A model generated the notes under the pieces. That model ran no database searches. It had not been told where the DNA came from and was given only the letters and a program-made list of their open reading frames with translations. A stretch of DNA of 64,000 bases from Kingdonia uniflora (taxonomy: Eukaryota; Streptophyta; Magnoliopsida; Ranunculales; Circaeasteraceae): the NCBI GenBank assembly GCA_014058105.1, contig JACGCM010002435.1, positions 310,001 to 374,000 of the forward strand, written 5' to 3'. The position numbers and the translations under genes are program-made. This document shows, in pieces, positions 12,001 to 23,197 of the stretch. The stretch's first letter is position 1; each line of letters opens with the position of its first letter.

Positions 12001-15000
12001 CAGGGTGGGAAAAAATTGGTTAAAACACTTATGTTCTTTGAAGGCTGCCCAAAGCCGCTGGGTTGCACAGTAACTATGCCAAAACTATTTTAGCTTCTTA
12101 ACTTGTCTAACTTGAAACGTGACAATCAAGCCTCTAATATAATCACGTTTTCTGTCTCAGATTTTGCTTAAAGGTGCCAATGGGGATGAGTTGAAGAGAG
12201 TAAAGCATGTGATCCAATATGGAGTGTTTGCAGCGTATCACTTGGCTTTGGAAACATCTTTTCTTGCCGATGAAGGCGCATCTCTCCCGGAACTGCCATT
12301 GAAGTCTCCCATAACGGTCGCATTGCCTGATAAACCATCCAGTATTGTTAGGTCTATTTCTACAATACCTGGTTTTGTTGTACCAGCAACTGGAAAGGTT
12401 GGCGGACCTCCACTCAGTGTTGATCAAGAAAAACCGAACAAAACCCTTGCATCAGATTCAACCTTTCTTACAGAACCACTTACAAGCTTCATCAGCTCTT
12501 CTGGCCCTTTATCTTCCTTCTCTCTCTCTTCTCTAAGGAAGGTTGGCTCAGGTCCTTTCTGCAATGAGCTCTCTCCATATAACACATATGAGGAGAAAAC
12601 TAAAACTCAATATTGTGAAAATGAGCCTTTAACATTTGACAACAATCAATCACTTGTAAGTGATCATTTTATTGCTAATGGTACCTCTAATGCCTTTAAG
12701 GCCTCAAAAAAGGATGAACTTGTAGCTAATAACTACAATTATTGTAATGAAACGGCTGTTAGTGAATCAAGTACTTTACAGATTGGCTTACAGCAAGAAG
12801 GTTCTATGAATAATCAAGAAGGTTCGGATTCTTTAAAGGAAGAGTTTCCTCCATCGCCATCTGATCATCGGAGTATATTGGTTTCCTTATCTACCAGGTG
12901 TGTGTGGAAAGGAACTGTATGTGAACGGGCACATCTCTTTCGGATCAAGTATTACGGCAACTTCGACAAGCCTTTGGGGCGGTTTTTACGAGACCATTTA
13001 TTTGATCAAGTAATAAAACAATTTATTTCTTTCTCACATGTCTATATATATTTCCTAGTTAAAATACTGTCAGCCTCTCACACTAAATAGACCAACTTTC
13101 TTTGTCAGGGTTATCGGTGCCGTTCATGTGACATGCCATCAGAAGCGCATGTTCATTGCTATACTCATCGTCAAGGTAGCCTTACGATTTCTGTTAAGAA
13201 GCTTCCGGAATTTTTGTTGCCGGGTGAAAGAGAAGGAAAGATCTGGATGTGGCACAGGTGCCTCCTGTGTCCTCGGAGCAATGGGTTCCCTCCAGCAACT
13301 CGAAGGATAGTGATGTCTGATGCTGCTTGGGGTTTGTCTTTTGGGAAGTTTTTAGAGCTCAGCTTTTCAAACCATGCTGCTGCTAGTAGGGTGGCTACCT
13401 GTGGTCATTCTCTGCATAGACATTGTCTCCGCTTTTATGGGTACGTTTTCATTCTAACTTTCTCTTTACGACATATGCACTCTAAATTAGTCTCCTACAA
13501 TGTGATAACTATGGTCTCAATATTGACAAAGTTAGGGACCCGCATTTTGTACTTTTAATAGCCTATGATAAAGTTTGTTGAGGGAAGTTCTTAATGCAAA
13601 AAGGAGTCCTCAAATGAAACAACTACTCCATAAGGTATCTATAGTACTTTAGACAAATGGACTAATGCATTTTTCATGTTGTGCCACAATAGTACTTCTC
13701 AATTGTGCTATAATTCATGTAATGCAAAGACTAGAGCATTCAAAATAGACACTTTTCAAATATTTAATTTGTAAACATTATTTAAATATTTATCACATTT
13801 TCCGTTAATATTGGAGGAAACGTTTAATTATTCTTTTCTTATGCTACGCGTGAATTTTTGTTATTGAATTTCACAGCAAATTGCAAGTAAAGAAACGAAA
13901 AGCGCATGAAACAGTAAACTAATAGCATCAATAAATTTATTGACATCCTAACTAGGTTGGCACCCCCAGCAAAAGTCATATAATGTTCTGCTACATCATA
14001 TTAATTCAATAAATAGAACTCCATGTAAGGAGCTTAATGATTCAACATTCAATTGAAAACATTGATTTAATAGGTTTTCTGTTCGAAGAGATATTGATAT
14101 GGACAGAAAAATTTAGAAGAAGAGTTATGGATTTGGACTCGCATGCTTGCTTTGTGATGATGCGACGAGACTTGTGTGCTGCTCATTCTTGATTCAAATG
14201 TGGGAGCCCTAAATTTTTTTTGTGTGCTTGGATTTTTCAAAAGAGCTTCATTAGTTTCTAAAGATTGCGGTTTACGGCCTTTAGAATGGACATAGGCAAA
14301 AACATTTGGAACTTTCATAGGAAAGAATTGAATGGTCAACATTTTGGTGTGAAAGCAAAGATAGTCGAGTCTGACGTATCCTTAGACGTTATGATTTGAT
14401 TAGATTACTAACAGGAAGAGAGAGACCGAGCTTACAGAATTTTGTAATCTTGCTTTTACGTACGAAGAAAGGGTGAGCATGGGACGACCTTCAGAGTTAT
14501 TGTGAATCTAGCGGGTTTTTTCATGTTTCATTTGTGAAACCCTGTTTATAATTGTTAAATTAATAGAGAGAAAGAGATGGATCTACAGTTAGGGTTGGTT
14601 CTGGTACCAAGTGTAACTTAGTGGTCTGATATGAGAGAAGGAGAAGAAGATATAAAGAGAGGCATTGAGAGACAGAGAGAAAAAGAGGACAAAGCTGGTC
14701 TTTATTCATTAATCATAAAAACATTCTAGAGAAATTCGTGGGTACCATACTGGGCCATATCCATATTACATGGAGAGATGCATAACATGCGGGCAAAGCG
14801 TAGAACTGAAATAATTAAACCAATAGCACCTGATAAGTGATAGTCCTGGATTATATATTGCAGAAACTGGGTCTTGGTTTGAGATGGAGGTGGACTTAAA
14901 AGTGGGTATCCTTATATTCTTTCTTAGTATTTGTTACCCTGTTCCTTTAGAATTTTATAAGAAGCGTAGACCCTTTTTCTACATTCATAATTGGTATTGT

Positions 15001-18000
15001 GGTGCACCCTCTTATGAGGTTTTGCTTTGAGGTGATGTGTGGAATTTTCGTTGGGCAACTGGTTCTTTTGATTTATCCGCTTCATTCCATAGAGAGGTCA
15101 TGTTGTTAACGAACGCCGTTATAGAGAGGTCATGTTGCAGCTTACACTTAAAATATACAGGTATAATATAAAGTAATACAATTTGTGGTGATTGGATGTG
15201 ATGAACATCGTGGAGTCAGAGGTGATTTTTGAATATGGGAGGGCCTGGTTACATGATTGTTTTCAGGATCTTCGTCTTGGAGCTCATTATAAATCTATCG
15301 TTCTTTGAGAATCCGTTTTATAGATGATGGTGAAAAGGTAGAAGGGCCTTTATGCTTAAGGCTTCGGATTATGAGCGTTAATTGGTAAGATGGTGAAAGT
15401 TTGGTGATAGAGGAGCCTTGTGGCTAGTTCTTTCAGACTGCAAGTTTAATTTGAATAGGATACTGGTAAAGGTGCCAATTTTGGGACCATGTATGGTGTG
15501 GCTTACAGTCCAAGATTGTTTTCCCCAGATCTATACCATTTATCTCGTTGTAAGGATGTGACCATTAGGTAGGGATCATATGACAGCATCTGAATATTAT
15601 CGTGTGAGAATTTTTAATGCCTTTATATTGAATCCTTGGGCTGGTGTTTATCGAGTGAGTTATGCACAATTTGGGTGTGAATGATGCTAGAGTTCAAAGG
15701 AGGACTCTGAGTGAATGCTTTTCATTGTGTCCCTATACCTCCATCTTATTATGTCTAATAGATAGCTGACATATGTGTTTGGGTAAACCAAGAGAAGATA
15801 AGGTGGAATGGGTTTACAGCTAGATGGGGGGTTTAGGGAGTTGGTATCACGGGGAAACAAACCTGGTAGGCTCATACTTTGCTTATGTCCCATGATTTAT
15901 TTAGGTTGATATAAAGCACAGTTCTTCATTATTTCAAAACAATCAAGGAACTTATTATATGCATATTAAAGCTTCCCTGTTTAGTAGTTGCAAGAACAAG
16001 AACTCTCCCATGGTGTTTAAGTTGAAAGTTTGCGGGTTTGATAGGAATTCATCATTTTTATTTTGGGTTTCAACAGCGATGTGGTATGTGTTTTGCTCGA
16101 GGTGTATGGTTAGACTTGTGACTGTTTGCTTTTAGTTGGTCATCCCCCAGTTGTATGATGGGATGTTTTGTTGTTTGGGATGGCAACTTTGGCTGGGTAT
16201 CTGATTTCTTTGCCTTCTGTTTTGTTTCATTTTCAGTTTTTTTTGTATGTTTGCTGCTTTGCCCTTTATTTTGATTCATTTTCAGTTCTTTTGTTGTATT
16301 GTTTGCTATACTGCATTCTTTTACCAATTGTTTTCAGTATTGTTTTGTGTATCAAGATAAGGACTTCTATCAATGAAAATTTAGATAAAGTAGATAGGAG
16401 TAGGCCAACCGCGTGGACCTCTTTCTGGATTGATATAGGGCTGTGATTTTGCAGTTCGTTGGCCTTTTAGATTGTAGGATATTTTTTTCGTTTTCTCTTA
16501 TTTGTGTAATTTTGCATGTGATAATTTGGGTCATTTTAGGCATTTCTACATTGAGTATTATTTGGAATCTACTACATTAAAGAGTATTATTAGTGTGATC
16601 GTATGGGAGCTTGGTAAACATGAGGGTTAGCGTTTGTGAACTTTATCGAACATGTGGGATTTAGTATGAGCAAATGTTATTAATGTTAGGGTTAGAAGTA
16701 TGAGCCTTGTGTAGAAAGTTAAAAGTGATTTATTCGCGCAAGTGAAATGAGGAGATCAAACTCTAATTAATTAAGTTTGACTCTCTCTTTCTCTCTTTTG
16801 TTGCCTCTCTATCTATCCCTATTTACCAACTTTAGTTACTATATCCAGTAAATATTGAACTATATTGTAATAGTAAATTACGATATAATTTTAGGAGACT
16901 TGGAAGTATTTAGAATTTGGAAAGTTTTTATTCCACTTCTGTTAAGAGAAAGATTGAGAATTTAGAACTTAGAAACACTTCTCATTAAATAGAAGTGGAA
17001 GTCGTCCTAGAAAGGCACCTCAACCGGTTGTTGTGATGGTTGCACCTGTGCTTTAGTCCCACTTTGGTTAAAGATCATGCGGGTGTATGGTCCTTAAGTT
17101 AGGATCTCACTCTACTTCTATTGAGACCTTTTGAGAGGAACAAAACCTCAAAATCTTTAGGGGGTGGCTAAGTGGGGACAATATCAGTGCGTGTAGAGTG
17201 AGGTAGTTAGTTGGGAGAGTTTCTTTTTCCTTCTGCAGTTCTCCTTTCCTTTGTCAATGTCTCAGCCTCTAAAATGTTATAATAATGGTTGTTCTGGGTT
17301 CTTATGTTTTAAGCTGTTTGTTAATTGAGTGGGTCTTTCGTACCCCAGACAGCTGTAGTACGTCGTTCATCAAGAAAAAATCTAGGTGATATGTCAAGCC
17401 CTATATTTGTTATTTTTAATTTGTTTATAATGGAGAACTGGGCAAGTTTAGGGCGGTGAATTATCTGTATGGTGTTATTATTTTTATGATGGAGATTCAA
17501 ACCATGCTCCCCCTCAAATTAAGTCACATAGACAATGTTGACTCATCTTAGGACATAATAAATGAAACGAGAAGATAATTCTATTAAACTCGTAAAGTTT
17601 AATTAATTGTTTATGACTTTATTATTTTCTCTGACTAAGATGGTCAAAGTATGTCTGGTATGGCTACTATGCAATTCTCTCATTCCCATTTCTGGATATA
17701 GATTTCACATCTTTTCGGCATTCCTGCATTTGCAGGTTTGGGAGAATGGTTGCTTGCTTCCGGTATGCATCAATTGATGTGCATTCGGTATATCTTCCAC
17801 CTCCTCAACTTGATTTTAAGTATGACAATCAGAAATGGGTACAAAGAGAAGCAGATGAGGTTAGAAAACGAGCAATCAATATTGCAAACTATGCATGAAT
17901 GTATACCCTTGCCTATTTTAGATAATTCATTAATATCGTATTTGACAGGTGGTCGACAAGGCAGAACTCTTTTTCACCGAAGTACTCAACGCTCTTCGTC

Positions 18001-21000
18001 AGATTGCAGAAAAAAAATCAGGTACATACTCGCTTAATAGCGGCGCAAAAGTACCTGAATCAAGACGCCGCATTGCAGACTTGGAAGGGATGCTACAGAA
18101 GGAAAAGGCAGAATTTGAGGTGTGGTCCCACACTTTATTCTAATTTCCTTGCAAAAAATATGGACATAGTTTTTTTAATTTTCCATTTTAAGAATATATA
18201 CTGGTAACTTTCTGCGTCTGGAATCTTATGGTTGATGTCCCCTGCTTTAGGAATCTCTTCGAAGAGCAATGTTCCGAGAGACAATAAAGGGACAACCAGT
18301 CATTGACATTCTTGAGATTAATCGGTTGCGACGACAGTTACTCTTCCATTCTTACGTGTGGGACCACCGCCTAGTATATGCTGCTAATTCAGAAAATAGC
18401 CGTCTACAGGAGGGACTGAGTAGTTCCTTACCAAAAAATATGGAAAAGCCTCTCAGTTCTCTTGAGAAGCATGTTGAGATAAACTCAACTACCAAGCAAG
18501 GTAGAGTCTTTGTTAGTTCTGACCCATCTCTTGGGGATATGAAGTGCAGTGAAAATCTTAGTCAAGAAAGAAATGCTTATGATCTTAACCAACCTGGGTT
18601 AGTTCATCAAGGGAAAAACACTTCAGTTCCCAATCCTGGGAAAGAAGAACTATGTGTTCTCTCTACTAGCGAGAATCTAGCCGACCAATCTGACCCATTG
18701 GAATCTGGTGTAGTCGTTCGTAGGACTCTCTCAGAAGGGCAGGCTCCGATTGTGGCAAATTTGTCAGATACCCTTGATGCTGCGTGGACAGGTGAAAACC
18801 AATCAGGAAGTGGAGCACCAAAAGATAACAGCTCCTTACTTTGTGATGCATCAATTCCGGATTCATCGGTTCTGCCTGATGGTTTATTGGAAAAGAAAGA
18901 GTTAAAAGAGCATCTGGAAGACCAGTCTGGGATGACCCAAAATGTTGAAATTCCATTATTACCTGTTAAGGTTGATGACCCCATGGAGGAGTCCACGAGA
19001 TTGCTAGATGTGCCGTTTTCAAACTTTTACCGCTCTTTTAACAAGAACTTTTCTGGGATCATTCCAAAGATTGAAACACTGAGTGATTACAATCCTGTCT
19101 ACGCCTCTTCCTTCCGGGAGTTGGAGCGACAAGGGGGTGCTAGGTTGCTTCTGCCTGTGGGTGTCAATGACACTGTTATACCGATTTATGATGATGAGCC
19201 TACAAGTATTATATCATACGCTCTGGTCTCAGCAGATTATCATGTCCAGATGTCCGATGAGAGGGAGAGACCAAAAGATGGTGGGGAATCCTCAGTTTCT
19301 TTACCCTCTTATGATATGATGAATCTTCACTTCTTCCATTCTCTTGACGAGTCGGCCTCTGAGTCTTTTAGGAGCCTTGGTTCCACGGATGACAGCATAT
19401 TATCCATGTCTATGTCCGGGTCACGGAGCTCCCTTGTTTTGGACCCACTCATGTATTCAAAGGCATTGCATGTCAGAGTGTCTTTTACGGATGATGGTGC
19501 TCTTGGAAAGGTGAAGTATAGTGTGACATGTTACTTTGCAAAGCGGTTTGAAGCTTTAAGAAGTATTTGTTGCCCGTCTGAGTTAGATTTTATAAGATGT
19601 CTTAGCCGTTCAAAGAAGTGGGGGGCACAGGGTGGTAAGAGCAATGTCTTCTTTGCGAAAACCTTGGATGACAGGTTTATCATCAAACAAGTTACAAAGA
19701 CAGAGCTGGAATCATTTATAAAGTTCGCTCCAGAATATTTCAAGTATCTGTCAGAGTCAATTAGCACAGGAAGCCCAACATGTCTAGCTAAGATTCTTGG
19801 GATTTATCAGGTAAGCATTTTTTTTGTGTATTTCAAAGAACACATTTATTCATATATTTGACTCTATTGAACATTGAATCCTAGTATATGTTTGATATTT
19901 AACTTGCACGTCAAAAAGTTTATTAGGTTCAGGGAAGGGGCAAGCCAAAAGCTGCAAAGTTTTGGGTTAAATTCTAAGTTTTGGGTTAAATTCTAAGTTT
20001 TGAGCAAAGTCAAAATGTGGTTTCATATATTCTAAATGTTCTATATGTTGCTTTCCATATTTACATTTGGATCGAAAAGATAAAAATGTAGTGGTCAGAA
20101 TGGAATTTGTTCGTCTGAACCATTTCTTCAGACCTCGTAGAAGTTCAAGTTTTGGCATCCAATACATGGATCTTTGTAATATTAATCAGGTCGACTACGT
20201 TTTGTCCTTTTTTCCATTGATTCCAATTTATTGTGGAACTTAATTTGTTCTCTTGCTTATTTTGCATGGAAGGTTACCTCTAAACACCTTAAAGGAGGCA
20301 AGGAATTAAGGATGGATGTTCTGGTAATGGAGAATCTTTTGTTTCAACGAAATATTGAGAGGCTTTATGACCTCAAAGGATCTGCACGGTCTCGTTATAA
20401 TCCTGATTCAAGTGGGAGCAATAAAGTTCTTCTCGATCAGAACCTGATTGAAGCAATGCCAACTTCTCCAATTTTTGTAGGAAACAAGGCAAAGCGATTA
20501 CTTGAAAGAGCTGTCTGGAATGATACTTCCTTTCTTGCGGTAAGCTTCAAAAAACTAATGTCCGATAATGTTCATGGACTGAGTCACCGCGTAAACCATC
20601 TAATGAAGCAGAAATTTGCTGCATATGATGCCAATTGATTCGTTTTTGATAAATAAACCTGTTTGGATGGGAGGAGAAATGGGTTTTATGTTCACGTGAC
20701 TAGGTCAGACGGAGTTAAACTGACTCCAAACACATTTTGCCTGTGTTAAACTTAGTCCAATCTGATTTCACGTGTGCCAACCTGACTTATGTTCGCCTTC
20801 AAGAATGAGTTTGGCTCATAACGCAGACTAGAAGTCGGGTTCAGCGGCTTGTTTTCTACATCACCGATGTGATTACCAAACATATACTTTTTTGTATTGT
20901 GCCTGTGGGGATCAGCTAATTGTGTTCAAAGTCAACTTTTTTGTCAAGGATTGTTAATGGTTTTGCATGTTTATGTTGCTGCAGTCAATTGATGTAATGG

Positions 21001-21311
21001 ATTACTCGTTATTGGTTGGGGTCGACAAAGAGAAGCAAGAGCTTGTTCTTGGTATAATTGATTTCATGAGGCAGTATACATGGGATAAGCATCTGGAGAC
21101 ATGGGTAAAGGCTTCGGGCATCTTAGGTGGCCCTAAGAACACATCGCCAACTGTAATCTCACCCAAACAGTACAAAAAACGATTCAGGAAAGCCATGTCA
21201 ACATATTTCCTTATGGTTCCTGATCAATGGTCTCCTCCAACCATCATACCCAGCGGGTCTCAATCTGATCTCTGTGAAGAAAACACACAAGGCGGAGCCT
21301 CACTAGAGTAA
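2..21311 (+). CDS. FAB1: FAB1A/B-type 1-phosphatidylinositol-3-phosphate 5-kinase (PIKfyve homologue), 5' end missing
   Basis: The family phosphorylates PI3P to PI(3,5)P2 on endosomal and vacuolar membranes. I place eleven exons at 2-489, 9789-10529, 11403-11556, 11725-12069, 12161-13009, 13109-13440, 17736-17859, 17949-18119, 18251-19810, 20273-20539 and 20985-21311 (TAA). All have GT/AG borders, and they total 5,358 nt in one open frame of 1,785 residues. Seen in order: the FYVE finger (NRKHHCRLCGRVFCAKC and RIRVCNYC; its first Cys pair lies before the window); an acidic linker; a TCP-1/Cpn60-like domain (about residues 405-620, RFAQDYLLAIDISLVLNIKR); a Cys-rich region (exons 5-8, YRCRSCDMPSEAHVHC); and the PIP-kinase domain (about 1470-1760) with GGKSNVFFAK, FIIKQV, RLYDLKGSARSR, VMDYSLLVGVD and GIIDF. 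Plant FAB1C/D lack FYVE, so this is the A/B type. Length fits the roughly 1,750-1,800-residue Arabidopsis proteins. No broken key motif was seen. Introns 1 (9.3 kb) and 6 (4.3 kb) are enlarged. Confidence 0.96.
2235..2430 (+). pseudogene. RNase H remnant of a non-LTR (LINE) retrotransposon
   Basis: In one frame from 2241 the DNA reads DGASLGNPGIGGCGAVCI. This closely resembles the opening of the RNase H domain at the end of plant L1-type LINE polyproteins (DGAxxGNPGxxGxGGV). About 100 bp further, a second frame reads SECKAIVEAFIKAQGLG, which resembles the (A)E-x-AL segment of the same domain. No intact ORF surrounds it, and the reverse transcriptase is absent. It is a short degraded fragment in the intron. 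The call rests on motif recognition only. Confidence 0.5.
2638..2703. repeat. 29-bp tandem duplication in FAB1 intron 1
   Basis: The 29-bp string from 2638 to 2666 (starting ATTATAGACATTTGATC) occurs again at 2675-2703 after a spacer of 8 bp. It looks like a local duplication. No function is suggested. Confidence 0.85.
5150..5467 (+). CDS. Small coiled-coil-like ORF of the non-autonomous retroelement, copy 1
   Basis: This 105-codon frame begins ATG-GGG-AAG-AAA and encodes a Lys-rich start (MGKKTSKKQTQG). A heptad-like, Leu/Met-rich stretch follows (EESTKLLMESNKELTASNKM...KQFEAMLAILRT), then an acidic half ending HHEENFDA. It sits about 150 bp after the primer-binding site, where a gag gene would normally start, but it has no zinc knuckle or capsid motif that I recognise. 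It is the most intact of three copies. The function is unknown; it could be a remnant of gag or captured sequence. Confidence 0.4.
   Translation: MGKKTSKKQTQGEQLKMVEESTKLLMESNKELTASNKMMLKQFEAMLAILRTFASSNGDGRFGNAIENEVEVGEKEIEVGVVMEKSNKFDEDGLKMKHHEENFDA
6220..6534 (+). CDS. Small coiled-coil-like ORF of the non-autonomous retroelement, copy 2
   Basis: This is the second copy of the frame at 5150. It starts MGKKTPKQTQG and ends HHEENFDA at a similar length, and the upstream frame is also open from 6001. The two proteins differ by scattered substitutions but keep the Lys-rich start, the Leu-rich middle and the acidic tail. A further frame (6485-6754) covers the end of the internal region (DALPNPLGILTSYGKFRGR), and its counterpart is readable in the other copies. 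No family is recognised. Confidence 0.4.
   Translation: MGKKTPKQTQGKQLKTVEKSTKLLIKSNKELAASNNMMSKQLLAMFAKLRTLASSNGDGRFVDAIEDEVEVGGREIEAGVVTEESKKFDGDGLETKHHEENFDA
6812..7030 (-). mobile_element. tRNA-derived SINE inserted in the third LTR of the array
   Basis: Compared with the other three LTRs, about 215 bp of unrelated sequence splits LTR3 between GTGCAC and CTTTTTATTTAG. On the minus strand the insert starts near 7024 (GGTGTTAAGTTAGTAGTTTG). It has a GAGTTCGAAAC segment resembling a Pol III B box about 70 bp in, and ends in an A-rich tail (poly-T at 6813-6820 on the plus strand). The repeated TGTGCAC / TGTCAC on either side looks like a target-site duplication. This combination is typical of a plant tRNA-related SINE. 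The family is not assigned. Confidence 0.65.
7519..7890 (+). pseudogene. Small coiled-coil-like ORF of the non-autonomous retroelement, copy 3, degraded
   Basis: This third copy has lost the start codon (ATA in place of ATG, reading IGKKTPKKQ). It stays in frame through KQLEAMLAKLCTIAS and DGDGRFADAIEDEVEVGGKEIEAGVV, then shifts frame near 7770 compared with copies 1 and 2. It ends in a different reading frame at 7890. Confidence 0.55.
8399..9788. other. FAB1 intron 1, right part
   Basis: This is about 1.4 kb between the retroelement array and the acceptor TTTGTGGTGCAG at 9788. I see no gene, tRNA or clear transposon here. The short frames (for example near 8834) look like chance. Confidence 0.6.
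10530..11402. other. FAB1 intron 2
   Basis: This intron of 873 bp has donor GTAAAT and acceptor CTTTTAG. It is AT-rich and I recognise nothing in it. Confidence 0.75.
13441..17735. other. FAB1 intron 6, 4.3 kb
   Basis: The donor is GTACGT and the acceptor CATTTGCAG. The intron splits a Gly codon (GG|G) between the Cys-rich exons 6 and 7. Its size suggests inserted repeats. It contains a CT-rich run near 16,785 and a TTGGTACCAGAACC-like string on the minus strand near 14,600. I could not define an element with ends, and there is no convincing reading frame. Confidence 0.6.
19957..20002. repeat. 19-bp tandem repeat in FAB1 intron 9
   Basis: AAGTTTTGGGTTAAATTCT occurs at 19957-19975 and again at 19976-19994, followed by a partial third copy. 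It lies in the intron between the two kinase exons and has no evident role. Confidence 0.8.
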
Positions 21312-22619
21312 TACGTTGGAACTTATCTGCTTGTGCATGTCAAGATGTAAGTCAGAATGCAATCTCTTCTTTCTTATTACAATTTTTTTTTCTATTTGCC
21401 GTACTTTTTATTTAGCAGCCTTGTCCTTGATTAAGTTCAGATTATTTACTTGTCAATAGATACCGAACAAGGCTGTTACAATGCAAATATATATTTTCAT
21501 CAGAGGTATAATATTAGACGACCTCGTGTGAATTATTTGTAAAATATGTTATTTTTGAAAATCATCTATTTATCGGAATAAGACAACAGACTAGTAGTAG
21601 TCCATTTTGTTTGGTAGTTGATCTACATTTTTGCTTTTCAATATTTCATATTAGTGATTATTGCAATATAAGACATTTTTATTAAGTTATAGGAACAAAG
21701 AATCATGAATGTTTACTCATTCCCAAGTGTGAACCACAGTAATATCAAAACCTGAGCTTTCTCGCTTCCTTTCAATACTCAGATTTCTGATGTTGCCTTT
21801 TTCACTCTGATTTGGCCATCCTTCTAAATATATACCTCAATTCTACTGAGGTTACCATCATAACTTCATTATATTTTCTTGTAATGAAAGTTGTTAATAT
21901 CTCACCTTTTTAAGACCGCTATGTTTAAGTTTGGAGCACATAGGTATTCCTTCCAGTATTCTATATCCTAGAGCCAAGAGGATATAGAAAAGCCTAAGTG
22001 ATGTGCTGAGTTAGACATAGATGATAGATCAAAGCATTTTCTTTTCTTTCTTTTTTCTTGGGAAGCCTGAACCTATTTTGACGTTAACAAAAGCAAGTTT
22101 TTCGGCTTAGACATGAATGTGGGCTTTCTTAAGACGGTATTTGCCCATTCTAGTATTTACTTAGGATCTTTTATTGATAGTTTTACGAAAGAAGGTTCGA
22201 TTGAACTGTCTTTACGGTGAATGCTTTATAATGGCGCAAACCTAAAGACTTTTGGAGCTCACTTGTGCATGAGTTGTCTTTGTGTATGAAAATAAAACCT
22301 ATTACTGTTGTCAGCACTCATCGGGACGTAGTAGCTATCAGTGTTTTGGTTTTAGTGGTATCCAGATTTTATAGCCTACTAGAGTCATTTTAGTGAAAAT
22401 TAATTACCAAATCCCAGAAGAGTAAAAAGAAAAGAAAGAAGAAGAAGATGAGAGAAAAATAAAAGTAAAAGACGAGCTGATATTTATAAAAAGTCGCAAA
22501 CAAACACACTTTTTAACGCTTAAGATTTACATCCGTGTTTATTAATGATTCTGCACATAGGAAAGTCTTTTATTTGACATAGCAGCTCTTACTGGCATGT
22601 TAAAGTCAGACTTCATTTG
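21312..22619. other. FAB1 3' flank and spacer
   Basis: This stretch of 1.3 kb lies between two convergent genes: FAB1 ends at 21,311 on plus, and the next gene ends at 22,620 on minus. It will hold both 3' UTRs. I see no other gene and no strong repeat. Confidence 0.6.
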
Positions 22620-23197
22620 TTAAAAGTGCCTTATGAAACCGTTCCAGTCGAAGCCTTCTAACGGTGCAACACCCATTTGAGTATAATTGAATCCGCCGTA
22701 ACCTTCAACAGTTTGTATCCTACTTCGGCTTAAAATTTCAACGAGATGCAGATTTCTGAATTCAGGAAAATATATATTATCAGTGAAATATTAAGTTTTA
22801 ATTCATATTAGGTAGTTAACAGAGTACTGTCTCATACTAAAATACCTTTGGTTGCTGCTAGATTTTAATGGAGCATTGTGATAACGGGGTCCTTCGTCGT
22901 ATCCTTCACAGACCATCTCCCCAGCTGCATTTTTGTAGCAAACAATTCCCCTTGACTGATCCTCGAAAACCTGTTATTGCGATATCCTCTGTATTAGTGA
23001 TCATTACTTCTATCTATATCAGGAGAAAGAAACTAAATATATTAGATTTATAAAAATCAAACCTTATGTTCTCTTGAGGATCTCATCAGAATTGCAGATG
23101 GTTTGGTTGTTGGAAGTTTAGAAACCTTGGGGAGAAGAGTTTGTTTTGTTGATTCATTTTGAGTTCTAATATGAGGATAAGAACATGTTACAGACAT
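22620..23197 (-). CDS. Small plant-type protein of unknown function (131 residues, three exons)
   Basis: On the minus strand an ATG at 23,197-23,195 opens exon 1 (23,197-23,063). Exon 2 is 22,970-22,846 and exon 3 is 22,755-22,620 (TAA). Donors are AAG|GTTTGA and AAAG|GTATTT; acceptors are TAACAG and ATTCAG. The joined frame is exactly 132 codons. The N-terminus is basic and Ser/Thr-rich (MSVTCSYPHIRTQ). The middle has VFEDQSRGIVCY and GEMVCEGYDEGPR, which look like a conserved core, and the C-terminus is VEGYGGFNYTQ...FDWNGF. There is no signal peptide or membrane segment that I can see. I believe this is a plant-specific conserved family, but I do not recall a name or function. A TATA-like TTAATATAAG lies about 70 bp upstream (near 23,265). 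Confidence 0.75.

Noticed and set aside
14590..14640. A second tRNA-Met primer-binding site (TTGGTACCAGAACC on minus) with an LTR in FAB1 intron 6
   Set aside because: The match is shorter and ends in AACC rather than GAGC. I found no matching LTR start, no polypurine tract and no coding region around it.
16168..16446. A hydrophobic 92-codon frame in FAB1 intron 6
   Set aside because: T-rich intron sequence produces Phe/Leu-rich frames by composition alone. There is no start context or homology.
18607..18996. A 129-codon frame opposite FAB1 exon 9
   Set aside because: It is a shadow of a real exon. The plus-strand frame is conserved FAB1.
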